From positions 1 to 64,000 of the forward strand of contig USAN01000008.1 of NCBI GenBank assembly GCA_900552645.1: DNA of 64,000 nucleotides. The letters are read 5' to 3'. The translations under genes and the position numbers were made by a program. The notes beneath the pieces are model-generated. The model did no database searches. It had not been told where the DNA came from and was given only the letters and a program-made list of their open reading frames with translations. Each line of letters begins with the position of its first letter. Position 1 is the stretch's first letter. This document shows, piece by piece, positions 44,238 through 54,468 of the stretch. Source of the DNA: an uncultured Bacteroides sp. (lineage in GTDB: Bacteria; Bacteroidota; Bacteroidia; Bacteroidales; Bacteroidaceae).

Positions 44238-46439
44238 TTATTTCATGTTGCGGTTAAAGAATTCGGTAACGCGCTTAAGCAGATGTTTTGTGGTATTTCC
44301 ACCACGTATGCCATGATTCCTATTGGTATATATCTGCATATCGAACTGTTTGTCGGCTTGTACAAGTGCTTCTGAATACTCTGTATTGTTGCGCAAGTGC
44401 ACATTATCGTCTGCAGTACCATGGATAAGCAGCAATTCACCCTGAAGTTTAGATGCACGGTTTATTGCAGAAGAAGTTTCGTAGCCTTCCATATTTTCTT
44501 TAGGAGTACGCATGAATCTTTCGGTATAAACCGAATCATAGAAGCGCCAGTCGGTTGGTGCTGCAACCGCTACTCCAGCTTTGAATACAGGTGTTCCCTC
44601 GCTCATAGACATAAGGGTATTGTAACCTCCATAACTCCATCCCCAAATACCTATTCTGTTTTTGTCTACATAAGGTAATGTGCCTAAGTATTTTGCAGCT
44701 TCTACTTGATCTTTTGACTCTTTAATGCCAAGATTAAGATAAGTACATTTTTCGAAGTCTGATCCTCTACCTCCTGTACCACGACCGTCTACGCATACTG
44801 TAATGTAACCCTGATCGGCCAGATAGCCTTCAAACATACCACCATCACGGCGTGCCCCTATATTCCATTTGTCAAGAACTTCTTGAGAACCTGGTCCGCT
44901 ATACTGATGCATAATTACAGGATATTTCTTTGAAGGATTAAAATTGGCAGGCTTCATCATCCATCCATTTAACTCTATTCCTTCACTAGTCTTGAACTTG
45001 AATAGTTCTTTTTTAGGCAAAGTTACTGATGTCAGTTTCTGATTAAGAGTTTCATTGTCAATCAAAGTAGAAATAACCTTTCCTGTATTGTCGTTAAGAG
45101 TAACTACAGGAGGAGTCGTAATGTTTGAATAAGTATTTATATAATTCTTCATGTCTTTGCTGAAGATTGCGTTGTTGCTTCCCTCTTTTGAGGAGATCTT
45201 TGTCTTCTTTCCCTTTGCATCTATCTTGTATATTGATGTACGTAGCGGACTCCCTTCATTACTTTCGTAGTAGAATGTGTTGGTAGCCTTATCCCATCCA
45301 AGGAAATTCTTTACTTCAAATTCACCTTTTGTAATCTGCTTTACAAGATTACCTCCGGCTGTATATAGATAAAGATGATTATAGCCGTCTCTTTCACTCA
45401 TCATTACAAAGTTTTCTGGATAGAATGCTATATTCGAATATGCATTTTCTTTAATATATTGAGGAGCCTCGTCGCGTACCATAATCTTAGAAACGGTACT
45501 TTTGGGATTTGAGTAGTAAAGATCGAATTGATTTTGATGACGATTAAGGGTCATAACAGCCAATGCATCCGGATTATCGGTAAACTTGATACGTGGAATG
45601 TAAGTATCCGAACCGATAGGTAAGTCCATCTTACGTGTAATTTTACTCTTGATGTCGAATGTATGTACAGATACCTTAGAGTTATTAATTCCAGGCATAG
45701 GATATTTGTATTCATATTTGCCAGGGTAAGTGGTATAATCGTTCAGTTCAGGCTTCATACCTTTATAAAGAGGAAATGAGTATGTAGGCACCTTACTTTC
45801 GTCAAATTTTATATAAGCAAGCATCTTGCTGTCGGGACTGAAGTCAAAGGCACGGTTAAATCCGAATTCTTCTTCATATACCCAGTCGGGTATTCCGTTA
45901 AGTATTTCGTTTCTTTTACCATCTTTTGTAATCTGCGATTCACTGTTTCCGAAAAGAAGTTTTACAAGATAGATGTTATTGTCGCGTACGAAGGCTATCT
46001 GACTCCCATCCGGCGAGAATAGAGGAACTTGTTGAGATCCTGTTTCCGAAAGAGGTTCCATCTTGTTGTTCTTTATATCGAAAATGTAGTAATCTGCAGT
46101 AAAAGAATGACGATATATTGGTTTAGTATTTGTCTGAATGAGCATTCTTTTCTCATCGGGTGAAAAAATATATCCTTCTATTGACTCAACCGGACAATTC
46201 CTTGCAGTAGATACATCGAAAACAGTTTCAATCTCTTTGCCCGTTTTGAATGAATATTTTACTATTTTTTTTCCATCTTTACTCAATCGTGTATAAGTGG
46301 TGCCATCGTTTAAAGGATTTACTCCATAAATTCCTTCACTTCTAAACTTGCCTTCAGCAATATCCTGCAAGGCGATGTTTTGTGCCTTGGTTATTAGCAT
46401 AAATAAGGATAAAATAATAAATATGCTTAATTTTTTCAT
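44238..46439 (-). CDS. Prolyl oligopeptidase family S9B (dipeptidyl peptidase IV-like)
   Basis: A 733-residue exported serine peptidase (signal ITKAQN, cut near 20) that releases X-Pro/Ala dipeptides. Residues about 30-480 form the DPP-IV beta-propeller, with the substrate N-terminus-binding Glu pair in YEEEFGFNRAF (about 189-199). The alpha/beta-hydrolase end has the nucleophile GWSYGGY (Ser about 610), Asp in HGTADDNVHL and His in NRNHGIRGG. All catalytic residues are present. Single gene, divergent from the radical SAM gene. Confidence 0.94.
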   Translation of the reverse strand: MKKLSIFIILSLFMLITKAQNIALQDIAEGKFRSEGIYGVNPLNDGTTYTRLSKDGKKIVKYSFKTGKEIETVFDVSTARNCPVESIEGYIFSPDEKRMLIQTNTKPIYRHSFTADYYIFDIKNNKMEPLSETGSQQVPLFSPDGSQIAFVRDNNIYLVKLLFGNSESQITKDGKRNEILNGIPDWVYEEEFGFNRAFDFSPDSKMLAYIKFDESKVPTYSFPLYKGMKPELNDYTTYPGKYEYKYPMPGINNSKVSVHTFDIKSKITRKMDLPIGSDTYIPRIKFTDNPDALAVMTLNRHQNQFDLYYSNPKSTVSKIMVRDEAPQYIKENAYSNIAFYPENFVMMSERDGYNHLYLYTAGGNLVKQITKGEFEVKNFLGWDKATNTFYYESNEGSPLRTSIYKIDAKGKKTKISSKEGSNNAIFSKDMKNYINTYSNITTPPVVTLNDNTGKVISTLIDNETLNQKLTSVTLPKKELFKFKTSEGIELNGWMMKPANFNPSKKYPVIMHQYSGPGSQEVLDKWNIGARRDGGMFEGYLADQGYITVCVDGRGTGGRGSDFEKCTYLNLGIKESKDQVEAAKYLGTLPYVDKNRIGIWGWSYGGYNTLMSMSEGTPVFKAGVAVAAPTDWRFYDSVYTERFMRTPKENMEGYETSSAINRASKLQGELLLIHGTADDNVHLRNNTEYSEALVQADKQFDMQIYTNRNHGIRGGNTTKHLLKRVTEFFNRNMK

Positions 46440-46471
46440 AATATATATGTTCTTTAAATGATACTTTTTCG

Positions 46472-46479
46472 CAAAGTTA
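46472..46479 (-). promoter_or_regulatory. -7 element of the DPP-IV-type gene
   Basis: Minus-strand TAACTTTG followed by CG fits TANNTTTG, 33 bases upstream of the start; no -33 seen. Confidence 0.45.
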
Positions 46480-46500
46480 AGGTTTTAGTTTGGAAATATA

Positions 46501-46508
46501 TATATTTG
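46501..46508 (+). promoter_or_regulatory. -7 element of the radical SAM gene
   Basis: TATATTTG fits TANNTTTG, 17 bases before the ATG at 46526; with the element on the other strand it forms a short divergent promoter pair. Confidence 0.4.
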
Positions 46509-46525
46509 TAATGTAAAATAAGTAT

Positions 46526-47455
46526 ATGAACAAAGAGAGACTTTATAATGACTATTCGGCTTTCTTAATGGATAATTTCTCGTGTAAAGTACAGAAAATA
46601 TCTATTAATGCAGGATTTACCTGTCCTAATCGCGACGGTAAGTTAGGATATGGAGGATGTACGTACTGCAATAATCAAACTTTCAATCCTTCATATTGCA
46701 AGACAGAAAAGTCGGTTATGCAGCAACTAATAGAGGGAAAGGATTTCTTTGCATACAAATATCCAAACATGAAATACCTGGCATATTTTCAGGCATATAC
46801 CAATACATATGGCGAACTTGAAGATTTGAAGAAGAAATATGAGGATGCTCTTGAAATAGATAAGGTAGTCGGGATAGTGATTGGTACGCGTCCAGATTGT
46901 ATACCTGATAGTCTTTTGGATTATTTAGAAGAACTAAATAATAGAACATTTCTTGTTGTTGAATATGGAGTGGAAAGTACAGATAACAGAACCCTTGAAA
47001 GAATAAACAGAGGTCACACATTTGAAAAATCTCGAGAAGCTATAATTAAAACTGCTGCAAGAGGAATAAGAACAGGGGCACACATGATACTTGGACTGCC
47101 AGGTGAATCTAGAGAAACAATATTGAATCAAGCACAAATATTGTCCCAACTTCCAATTACAACGCTTAAGCTTCATCAGTTGCAGTTAATAAAAGGAACT
47201 AGGATGGCTAAGGAATATCAGGATAATCCTACCGATTTTCATCTTTATGATGTCGATGAGTATATTGATCTTGTTATAGATTACATAGAACTTTTACGTC
47301 CCGACATAGTACTTGAACGATTCATTTCACAGTCGCCTAGAGATTTACTCATTGCACCTGACTGGAAGATAAAGAATTATGAATTTACTGATAAAGTCAA
47401 GAAAAGAATAAAAGAAAGAAATGCCTGGCAAGGCAAAAACTATAATCTAAAATAG
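46526..47455 (+). CDS. TIGR01212-family radical SAM protein (YhcC-like)
   Basis: A 309-residue iron-sulfur protein with the family-specific signature CPNRDGKLGYGGCTYCNNQT (about 33-52), whose cysteines bind the 4Fe-4S cluster. The VVEYGVESTDNRTLERINRGH block lies at about 145-165 and GAHMILGLPGE at about 190-200. This family is widespread; its reaction is not established to my knowledge. It is followed 12 bases later by a flavodiiron protein, so a redox-linked operon is likely. Confidence 0.9.
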   Translation: MNKERLYNDYSAFLMDNFSCKVQKISINAGFTCPNRDGKLGYGGCTYCNNQTFNPSYCKTEKSVMQQLIEGKDFFAYKYPNMKYLAYFQAYTNTYGELEDLKKKYEDALEIDKVVGIVIGTRPDCIPDSLLDYLEELNNRTFLVVEYGVESTDNRTLERINRGHTFEKSREAIIKTAARGIRTGAHMILGLPGESRETILNQAQILSQLPITTLKLHQLQLIKGTRMAKEYQDNPTDFHLYDVDEYIDLVIDYIELLRPDIVLERFISQSPRDLLIAPDWKIKNYEFTDKVKKRIKERNAWQGKNYNLK

Positions 47456-47467
47456 ATAAAAAGACAT

Positions 47468-48658
47468 ATGGAAATAAAAGGAAATATTCATTATGTAGGA
47501 GTTAATGACCGTACGAAGAATCTGTTTGAAAACTTATGGCCGTTACCTTACGGAGTTTCTTATAACTCTTATCTTATTGATGATGAAATGGTAGCATTGG
47601 TTGACACTGTCGATGTTTGCTACTTTGAGGTTTATCTTAAAAAAATACGCAGTATAATTGGTAATCGTCCTATCAATTATCTTATTATAAATCATATGGA
47701 ACCAGATCATTCAGGTTCTATAAGCCTTATCAAGAAGTATTATCCCGACATTATAATAGTAGGAAATAAGAAAACTTTCGAAATGATTGAAGGTTTTTAT
47801 GGAGTTCTTGGCGAAAGATACGTTGTTAATGAAGGCGATTTTCTTGCGTTGGGACATCATAAACTTCGTTTCTATATGGTGCCTATGGTTCATTGGCCAG
47901 AAACTATGGTAACATATGATGAAACAAGCGAATTTTTATTTTCGGGAGATGCTTTCGGATGCTTCGGCGCTTTGAATGGGGGAGTAGTTGACAGTAAGAT
48001 AAATACTGATATTTATTGGGGCGAAATGGTTCGTTATTATTCTAATATTGTAGGGAAATATGGAGCTCCTGTACAGAAGGCTTTAGAAAAACTTAAGTTC
48101 TTGAAAATATGGGCAATTTGCCCTACACATGGACCGGTTTGGACAGATGAAAAATGTCGTGTTATAGATATTTATGACACTTTGAGCCGCTACGAGGCTA
48201 AAGAAGGAGTGGTAATTGCCTATGGAAGCATGTATGGAAATACAGCTGAGATGGCAGAGACTATTGCAGAAGAGTTAAGTTGTAAGGGAATAAAAAATAT
48301 AGTAATGCACGATGTTTCAAGAACTCATCATTCCTTTATAATAGCAGATATATTCCGATATAAGGGACTTATTGTAGGATGTCCTACATATAATACTCAG
48401 ATGTATCCAGAAATGGAGGCATTGCTTAGCAAGATAGCAGCACGTGACATGAAAGGGAGAGTATTGGGCTACTTCGGCTCTTTTACGTGGGCTAGTGCTG
48501 CAGTGAAGAGAATTGAAGAATTTAATGCAAAACTTAAGTTCGAGATTGTGGGCAATCCTGTTGAAATGAAGCATTCAATGCGTGAAGATACTATGATGAA
48601 ATGTAAAGAACTTGCTAAAGATATGGCCGAAAAGCTGAAATGTATATACGGAGAATAA
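47468..48658 (+). CDS. Flavodiiron protein (FprA family A-type flavoprotein)
   Basis: Reduces O2 to water or NO to N2O, protecting an anaerobe. The 396-residue protein has an N-terminal metallo-beta-lactamase-like domain with the diiron motif HMEPDHSGS (H-x-E-x-D-H, about 77-85) and a further His in MVHWPETM. The C-terminal flavodoxin domain (about 250-396) begins VVIAYGSMYGNTAEMAETIA, the FMN phosphate loop. No rubredoxin tail is present, so it needs a separate electron donor. Second gene after the radical SAM protein. Confidence 0.93.
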   Translation: MEIKGNIHYVGVNDRTKNLFENLWPLPYGVSYNSYLIDDEMVALVDTVDVCYFEVYLKKIRSIIGNRPINYLIINHMEPDHSGSISLIKKYYPDIIIVGNKKTFEMIEGFYGVLGERYVVNEGDFLALGHHKLRFYMVPMVHWPETMVTYDETSEFLFSGDAFGCFGALNGGVVDSKINTDIYWGEMVRYYSNIVGKYGAPVQKALEKLKFLKIWAICPTHGPVWTDEKCRVIDIYDTLSRYEAKEGVVIAYGSMYGNTAEMAETIAEELSCKGIKNIVMHDVSRTHHSFIIADIFRYKGLIVGCPTYNTQMYPEMEALLSKIAARDMKGRVLGYFGSFTWASAAVKRIEEFNAKLKFEIVGNPVEMKHSMREDTMMKCKELAKDMAEKLKCIYGE

Positions 48659-48814
48659 TAGTATTCCAATAAGTTATATAAAATTTATAGTAGACTATAT
48701 TAAACAATATAAATTAATGTCCGTGATATGAATTATAAATGTCAAGCATATATATTTAAGATATTTCTATCAATAAATTTCATGGAATAAAACTCTGTTT
48801 TTATCATATATACT

Positions 48815-48853
48815 AGAATAATTTATCTTATATTTTATAAGATAAATTATTCT
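48815..48853. terminator. Long AT-rich palindrome between flavodiiron and bioD genes
   Basis: AGAATAATTTATCTTATA has a perfect 18-bp complement after a 3-base loop. It lies in the 290-base gap between two convergent operons, so it probably terminates both, though its G+C-poor stem and short T-tail are unusual. The rest of the gap (48659-48947) shows no gene. Confidence 0.6.
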
Positions 48854-48947
48854 TTATCAGGTCAATAAAATTTTTAGTAACAATGTATAATCGGAATATT
48901 GCTATAATAAAATTTTTAGCTGACGTTAAATTTTAATATAAAGTACC

Positions 48948-49595
48948 CTATAACAGCATTTTGGGCACTTTAATAAATTCAACTTCCGGAAAGTCTCTTT
49001 TTATTACTTTGGAAAGATATTCTTCAGTATCATGCGTTATTATTTTATCTTCTCCTTCTGGATAAAGGTTGTACAATAATGCATGAAGTTTTATGGCTCT
49101 TCTTTTTATGGCTTCTAAACTAAGGAGTGTGTGATTAATACTTCCCAAACGACCAGATGTAACGAATATAAGAGGATAATTTTCTCTTTGTATATAGTCT
49201 ATAGTAAGCATGTCATCTGTAAGAGGTACCATCAGACCACCGGCTCCTTCTACAAGAACTGTATCGTATTTATTGCTTAGTCTAATAGTAGCACTTTTTA
49301 TCTTTTCGAAGTCAATATTGCGCTTGTCTAGTTTTGATGCAAGATGAGGCGATGCAGGATATGTGAATACTTCGGGCCATGTAGTACCATCTCTATCTTC
49401 GTCTGTAAAATCCATCTTCATTAGTTTTCGATGAAGTTGAATATCTTCCGAGTATCCTTCGTTCCCAGTCTGTATAAATTTTTGGGTAATTACATTCTTA
49501 CCTTTTTTCTTAAGAATATCTGCATAGTATGCAGTGCAGTATGATTTGCCAATATTGGTATCAATACCACTTATAAAAAAAATATTTTTTTTCAT
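48948..49595 (-). CDS. bioD: Dethiobiotin synthase BioD
   Basis: ATP-dependent ring closure of DAPA with CO2 to dethiobiotin. The 215-residue protein has the P-loop-type start FFISGIDTNIGKSYCTAYY (about 5-23) and the LVEGAGGLMVPL block (about 113-124). Last gene of the biotin operon, 13 bases after bioC. Confidence 0.94.
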   Translation of the reverse strand: MKKNIFFISGIDTNIGKSYCTAYYADILKKKGKNVITQKFIQTGNEGYSEDIQLHRKLMKMDFTDEDRDGTTWPEVFTYPASPHLASKLDKRNIDFEKIKSATIRLSNKYDTVLVEGAGGLMVPLTDDMLTIDYIQRENYPLIFVTSGRLGSINHTLLSLEAIKRRAIKLHALLYNLYPEGEDKIITHDTEEYLSKVIKRDFPEVEFIKVPKMLL

Positions 49596-49608
49596 TTTAT
49601 GTAATATT

Positions 49609-50361
49609 TTAGAGTTTTCTTACTAATATGTAAATAGGATTATAAGTAAGTGTTACTTTGCCATTTAGTTCATATTTTTCTCGGTAAAGATTACAGAATT
49701 CTTCTATCTTTCCTTTTGTCCACTTGTGTTTTGCTGTAGCAGTTACACCTGTTTTCTTAATATGATAAAGCACATCTATAGGTGATGTGAATGTAAGTGA
49801 TATTATTTCTTCCTTACTATATATAATCTCATAATCTTCGGAAAGTATATTTTCTATATTACTAATAGGAAGATAGGAGAGTCCGTGTCCAGTCATTTCT
49901 ATAAATTCATGCATATTGTCTTTGCCGAAGGTAGAGAATGCAAGATATCCACCAGGTTTTAGTATAGAGTGACACTTCTTGAAAAATATGTTTATATTTT
50001 CGAACCATTGTATTGTAGAACACGAAACTATCATATCCTGATTAGCAGGGAAATCAATACTTTCGGCATCTCCCCACATGTAAGATATATTTTCGCTATT
50101 GCTCAAATCACAGAAGCATTTTTCCATTTCATGACACAGATCATTTATTATAAATGATTTGGGAGCGAAGGTCTTTACTATATTTCGGCTCATGAATCCA
50201 GTTCCACAACCTATTTCGAGTATGAATGGCGATTTAACTGATACATTATTTTTTAGAATTACGTTCATCCTTTCGGCTATAATTTTCTGTGCTTTAGCCT
50301 CGTTATTGTAAGTCTGGATTGATTTTGTGAATCTCGACTTCAAAAGTTTCTTGTCTATCAT
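49609..50361 (-). CDS. bioC: Malonyl-ACP O-methyltransferase BioC
   Basis: Methylates the free carboxyl of malonyl-ACP so that it can enter fatty-acid synthesis as a pimelate precursor. The 250-residue class I methyltransferase starts with the BioC-type RFTKSIQTYNNEAKAQKIIA and has the SAM motif ILEIGCGTGFMSRNI (about 47-61) and the SCSTIQWFENI block. In the operon it lies beside the esterase BioG that removes the methyl group. Confidence 0.9.
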   Translation of the reverse strand: MIDKKLLKSRFTKSIQTYNNEAKAQKIIAERMNVILKNNVSVKSPFILEIGCGTGFMSRNIVKTFAPKSFIINDLCHEMEKCFCDLSNSENISYMWGDAESIDFPANQDMIVSCSTIQWFENINIFFKKCHSILKPGGYLAFSTFGKDNMHEFIEMTGHGLSYLPISNIENILSEDYEIIYSKEEIISLTFTSPIDVLYHIKKTGVTATAKHKWTKGKIEEFCNLYREKYELNGKVTLTYNPIYILVRKL

Positions 50362-50375
50362 GTAATAAGTATAGT

Positions 50376-51026
50376 TTATTTTAATAGTTCGCAGAATAAG
50401 TTGAAGTCAAAATGAGCAATATTCTGTAGTTCTATATGTTCGAGTTTTTTGTTCTTCCATGCATTTAGTTGATTTTCATATGGAAATATGAGATCGTTCT
50501 TACCAACTATTATCTTACTCCATTTTATATTATTGTTTAAAGGGATTTTAGTATGTATAGCCATAAATTCGAGTTCTTCCTTTATATCTTTTAAAAATCT
50601 TTTTGGAGTAATAGTCAAGAATTGCTGGAAAGCATCGCGTCCGTAGCACATCCTTCGGAAGAATTTTATAAGATTCTTGTCTGTTAGAGTATTTAGTGTA
50701 CCCATGTATACAGACGTTGGTATGCCACTTTCATCACTTATAGGAGTAAGGGTTCCGTTTATAGCTATAGCTTGGCTGTATTCTATATTCCACTTGTCTA
50801 TAATATAGGCTGCTGCCCAAACTCCCATAGACCATCCTATTATCCTTATGTCATTATACTCCTTTATCTTTTCAATGTCGAAGTTTAAATCAGAATAGTC
50901 ATAGCATATCATATAGTTTTTGTTGCAAGACATCATATTTCTAAATGGGTTTATGTCCATTGCCCATCCTGCAAACAAAATTATAAGATTTTTATCGCTG
51001 CTTCTTTTAATATTAATCTGTTTCAT
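50376..51026 (-). CDS. bioG: Pimeloyl-ACP methyl ester esterase, BioG type
   Basis: Cleaves the methyl ester of pimeloyl-ACP to end pimelate synthesis, in place of BioH. The 216-residue alpha/beta hydrolase has ILFAGWAMD near the N-terminus and the nucleophile elbow GWSMGVWAA (Ser about 66), with Asp in VGKNDLIFP and His in IAHFDFN completing the triad. Its ATG overlaps the bioF stop by 4 bases. Confidence 0.88.
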   Translation of the reverse strand: MKQINIKRSSDKNLIILFAGWAMDINPFRNMMSCNKNYMICYDYSDLNFDIEKIKEYNDIRIIGWSMGVWAAAYIIDKWNIEYSQAIAINGTLTPISDESGIPTSVYMGTLNTLTDKNLIKFFRRMCYGRDAFQQFLTITPKRFLKDIKEELEFMAIHTKIPLNNNIKWSKIIVGKNDLIFPYENQLNAWKNKKLEHIELQNIAHFDFNLFCELLK

Positions 51027-52174
51027 AATAATTCTTTAAGTTCCATAATATCGTCTACACTTATATTGGAAGTAAGCGAGAATCGTAGTCTAGATCCGTT
51101 TTCGGGTACAGTAGGAGGGCGTACAGGAAGGACGTAGAATCCTTTATTATGCATCTCCTCGGCTTTTAATAAAGCCAGTTGGCTCTGTTTGGTAACAAGT
51201 GGCAATATGTGGCTGGTACTATTTGATGAGTATCCTTTTTGTTCAAGTATATCTTTCAGTAGAATTGATATGCTGTGAAGATGCTCTCTTTTATTCTTGA
51301 ATGTATAAAGGCGTTGTAGTATGAATTCTGTCCATAATATATTGATAGGCGGAAGGGCTGTAGTAAATATAAGCGGACGCATACGGTTTATAAGGAGCTC
51401 TCTTACTGTGTTATTACATATAATATAAGCTCCTATCGAACCAATTGCTTTGCCGAAGGTTCCACACAAGAAGTCAATATCCTTTATACATCCATACTGT
51501 TCAGCACATCCCAGTCCTTTTTCTCCTCTTAATCCTATAGCGTGAGCTTCGTCTACATATAACATCATGTTTGGAAAAAGACTTTTAAATGCCACCAACC
51601 TTTTAAGATCTGCTTCATCGCCGTCCATGCTGAAAATGCTCTCGGTAACTACTATAATTCGTCTATATCGATCAAAGTTATTGCATAAAATTTTTTCAAG
51701 GTGAGCATAGTCATTGTGACGATAACGTTCAAATGGTATTCCTGTCAATCTTATTCCGTCTATTATGCTAGCATGTACCAACTTATCGGCTATCACAAGC
51801 GTATTACTGTCCGATATTGCTGGTAGAATACCTATATTCATATGATATCCGCTGTTGAAAGTCAATGCAGCTTCTGAGTCGAATAAATGTGTTAGCAATT
51901 TTTCAAGACGATCGTAACAAGAGAAGTTTCCTGTCAGTAGTCGTGACGATGATGCTGAAAACAGTAACTCTTCTTGGTTTACATTCTTTAGAAATTCAGT
52001 TCTAAGACTATATTCTGTTGCAATTCCAAGATAGTCATTAGAGGAGAAATTAATCATCTCTCTTCCTTCTTTTATAACGAACTTATCGCGATGTACTATA
52101 TGGGGAAAACTTCTGTAATTTTTATTTTCCTTCAACTTTATAAGTTCGTCATTCCAATTATCATATATGTTCAT
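51023..52174 (-). CDS. bioF: 8-amino-7-oxononanoate synthase BioF
   Basis: PLP enzyme joining pimeloyl-ACP and alanine. The start at 52174 (MNIYDNWNDEL) avoids overlap with bioA and gives the usual N-terminus; an in-frame ATG at 52201 exists. SSNDYLGIA is near residue 45, VDEAHAIGLRGEKGLG near 200, and the PLP Lys lies in CGTFGKAIGSIGAY. Third gene of the operon. Confidence 0.93.
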   Translation of the reverse strand: MNIYDNWNDELIKLKENKNYRSFPHIVHRDKFVIKEGREMINFSSNDYLGIATEYSLRTEFLKNVNQEELLFSASSSRLLTGNFSCYDRLEKLLTHLFDSEAALTFNSGYHMNIGILPAISDSNTLVIADKLVHASIIDGIRLTGIPFERYRHNDYAHLEKILCNNFDRYRRIIVVTESIFSMDGDEADLKRLVAFKSLFPNMMLYVDEAHAIGLRGEKGLGCAEQYGCIKDIDFLCGTFGKAIGSIGAYIICNNTVRELLINRMRPLIFTTALPPINILWTEFILQRLYTFKNKREHLHSISILLKDILEQKGYSSNSTSHILPLVTKQSQLALLKAEEMHNKGFYVLPVRPPTVPENGSRLRFSLTSNISVDDIMELKELL

Positions 52175-52184
52175 GTATGTATAA

Positions 52185-53459
52185 TTATAATTCTGATACA
52201 ATCTTTATCAATGCCTTAGTTAATTTTGTAAGCTGCGACTTGGTTATTATATATGGAGGCATAATATAGATTAATCGACCGAAAGGTCGCACCCATACTT
52301 CCTCTTCTACAAATCTTTTTTGCATGAAAGCTATATCTACAGGTTCTTTCATTTCTATAACTCCTATTGCACCAAGCACGCGCACATCTTTTACAACTTT
52401 TAAATTTATGGCTGGTGCCAATTCTTTTACAAGCTGTTTTTCAATGCGTGCAATCTTTTCCTCCCAGTTGTACGACATTAGAATTTTTATAGATTCGATA
52501 GCTACTGCACATGCTAGAGGATTTCCCATGAAGGTAGGGCCATGCATGAATACTCCAGGTGATCCTCCCGAAATAGTATCGGCAACCTCATTATTACAAA
52601 GTACTCCCGAGAATGTGAGATATCCTCCTGTAAGTGCTTTACCAATACACATTATATCGGGTTCCACTCCAGCATGTTCGTATGCGAACATTTTGCCTGT
52701 ACGCCCGAACCCTGTTGCTATCTCATCGAATATTACTAGAATATTATATTTGCGACATAGCTTCACAGCCTCTACAAGATACTGTTGGTTATAAAAGCGC
52801 ATTCCGCCAGCTCCTTGCACGATTGGTTCTAGTATCATGGCAGCAATCTCATTATGATGTTTTTCGACTATATTTTTAAGGGATACTATGTCAATGTCAT
52901 TCCATTTTGCACCAAATGGAATTGTAGGAGCATCGGCAAAAAATCTAATAGGCAGACTCGATCCAAAAAGTCCGTGCATTCCTGTAACCGGATCGCATAC
53001 TGACATGGCATTCCATGTATCACCATGATATCCAGAACGTATTGTAACGAAGTTACTTTTCTTTCCTATATTTTTTGAGGCCCAGTACTGAACAGCCATC
53101 TTCATCGCTACTTCTACTGCTATAGATCCCGAATCGGCATAGAATATCTTCTGCATGGAATGTGGAACTATTTGCAGAAGAAGTTTACCTAATTCAATGG
53201 CAGGATCATGAGTGAGTCCTCCAAACATGATGTGCGACATCTTCTTTATCTGACGTATTGCAGCTTCATTAAGTTTCTTATTATTATATCCGTGTATGGT
53301 GCACCACCACGACGACATCCCATCTACTAACTGCGTGCCATCTTCCAATTCTATTAATACCCCTTTTGCTTTTTTTACCTTATATACCGGTAATGGATTT
53401 ATGGTAGAAGTATAAGGATGCCATAAATGTTGTCTGTCAAAATCTTCATTCCAATTCAT
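52185..53459 (-). CDS. bioA: Adenosylmethionine-8-amino-7-oxononanoate aminotransferase BioA
   Basis: Transfers the amino group of SAM to KAPA to make DAPA. The 424-residue class III aminotransferase begins with the BioA-typical [10 protein letters not shown] block and has [12 protein letters not shown] (about 47-58), [11 protein letters not shown] (about 238-248) and the PLP Lys in [11 protein letters not shown]. The end of bioB and the start of bioA overlap by 14 bases. Confidence 0.95.
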   Translation of the reverse strand: MNWNEDFDRQHLWHPYTSTINPLPVYKVKKAKGVLIELEDGTQLVDGMSSWWCTIHGYNNKKLNEAAIRQIKKMSHIMFGGLTHDPAIELGKLLLQIVPHSMQKIFYADSGSIAVEVAMKMAVQYWASKNIGKKSNFVTIRSGYHGDTWNAMSVCDPVTGMHGLFGSSLPIRFFADAPTIPFGAKWNDIDIVSLKNIVEKHHNEIAAMILEPIVQGAGGMRFYNQQYLVEAVKLCRKYNILVIFDEIATGFGRTGKMFAYEHAGVEPDIMCIGKALTGGYLTFSGVLCNNEVADTISGGSPGVFMHGPTFMGNPLACAVAIESIKILMSYNWEEKIARIEKQLVKELAPAINLKVVKDVRVLGAIGVIEMKEPVDIAFMQKRFVEEEVWVRPFGRLIYIMPPYIITKSQLTKLTKALIKIVSEL

Positions 53460-54408
53460 ATCCTACTTCCTTTATCATTATTTTATCATCACTTATTCTA
53501 GATCCTATAGTTGTCAGCAAATCGCCTACTATGGCCGAATTTATTCCTATTTTCATTGATAGTTTCATAGCCTCAACCGAAAGTTGTGCACGTCCTCCTG
53601 CAAATCTTAAATATGCTGTAGGATTTATAAACCGAAATATTGCGATAGTTGTTAGTATCTCTGCATCACTAAGTGTCTTTTCGTTATCGAGTGGCGTTCC
53701 GGGTATTGGCTGTAAAAGATTTATAGGTATTGACTGTATGTTAAGTTCCTTAAGTGTGAATGCAAACTCTATTCTTTGTTCCATACTTTCCCCCATTCCA
53801 ATAATACCTCCACAGCATATTTCCATTCCTACTTTTTTGGCACTTCTTATTGTTTCTATTTTATCTTGCTGTAGATGAGTAGTGCATAATTCATTAAAAT
53901 AAGATGGGGCTGTTTCAAGATTACAGTGGTATCTTCTTATGCCTGCATCATATAACTCTTTTAGTTCATTCTCATTTAGAAGTCCTAATGAAGCACATAA
54001 CTGAATGTTTGTGCTTGATTTCATGTAACGAGTGATTTCGCATATTTTTTTTAAGTTAGAACTCGAGGGTTTCTTACCACTTGTGACTAGTGAAAATCTT
54101 GAAACTCCGCTATTCTCATTGTATTTAGCATGCCGAAGACAAGTTTCACGGTCTACCAAGTCGTACACATCTATGTTGGTTTTATAATGAGCTGACTGTG
54201 CACACCATTTACAATTTTCTGGGCATTTACCTGATTTTGCATTTATGATAGAACACATGTCGAACTTTGTCGATGCCATTGTATGTGTAATATCGGCAGC
54301 CGCCGAATACAGTTCCTCTTTGTTACAGTCTGAAGCAAGCCACAAGGCCTCTTGTGTAGTTATGCTCACTCCTTCAATAACTCTATGCTTAAGTGTGTTT
54401 ATATCCAT
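53446..54408 (-). CDS. bioB: Biotin synthase BioB
   Basis: Radical SAM enzyme inserting sulfur into dethiobiotin. The 320-residue protein has [20 protein letters not shown] (CxxxCxxC within, about residues 52-71), the YHCNLETAP block and GGIIGMGES, all BioB-specific. First gene of the operon bioB-A-F-G-C-D. No BirA operator could be recognised upstream. Confidence 0.95.
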   Translation of the reverse strand: MDINTLKHRVIEGVSITTQEALWLASDCNKEELYSAAADITHTMASTKFDMCSIINAKSGKCPENCKWCAQSAHYKTNIDVYDLVDRETCLRHAKYNENSGVSRFSLVTSGKKPSSSNLKKICEITRYMKSSTNIQLCASLGLLNENELKELYDAGIRRYHCNLETAPSYFNELCTTHLQQDKIETIRSAKKVGMEICCGGIIGMGESMEQRIEFAFTLKELNIQSIPINLLQPIPGTPLDNEKTLSDAEILTTIAIFRFINPTAYLRFAGGRAQLSVEAMKLSMKIGINSAIVGDLLTTIGSRISDDKIMIKEVGYELE

Positions 54409-54432
54409 AATTCAATTACATTAAATAAAAAA

Positions 54433-54463
54433 GCCGTATAGGTTCAATAAGAACCTATACGGC
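54433..54463 (-). terminator. Terminator upstream of bioB
   Basis: Perfect 13-bp stem GCCGTATAGGTTC with a 5-base loop, then TTTTTTATTT on the minus strand. It lies between the stop of the small ORF and the bioB start (25 bases before it). It could be a simple terminator or, given the tight spacing, an attenuator in the bioB leader. Confidence 0.8.
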
Positions 54464-54468
54464 AAAAT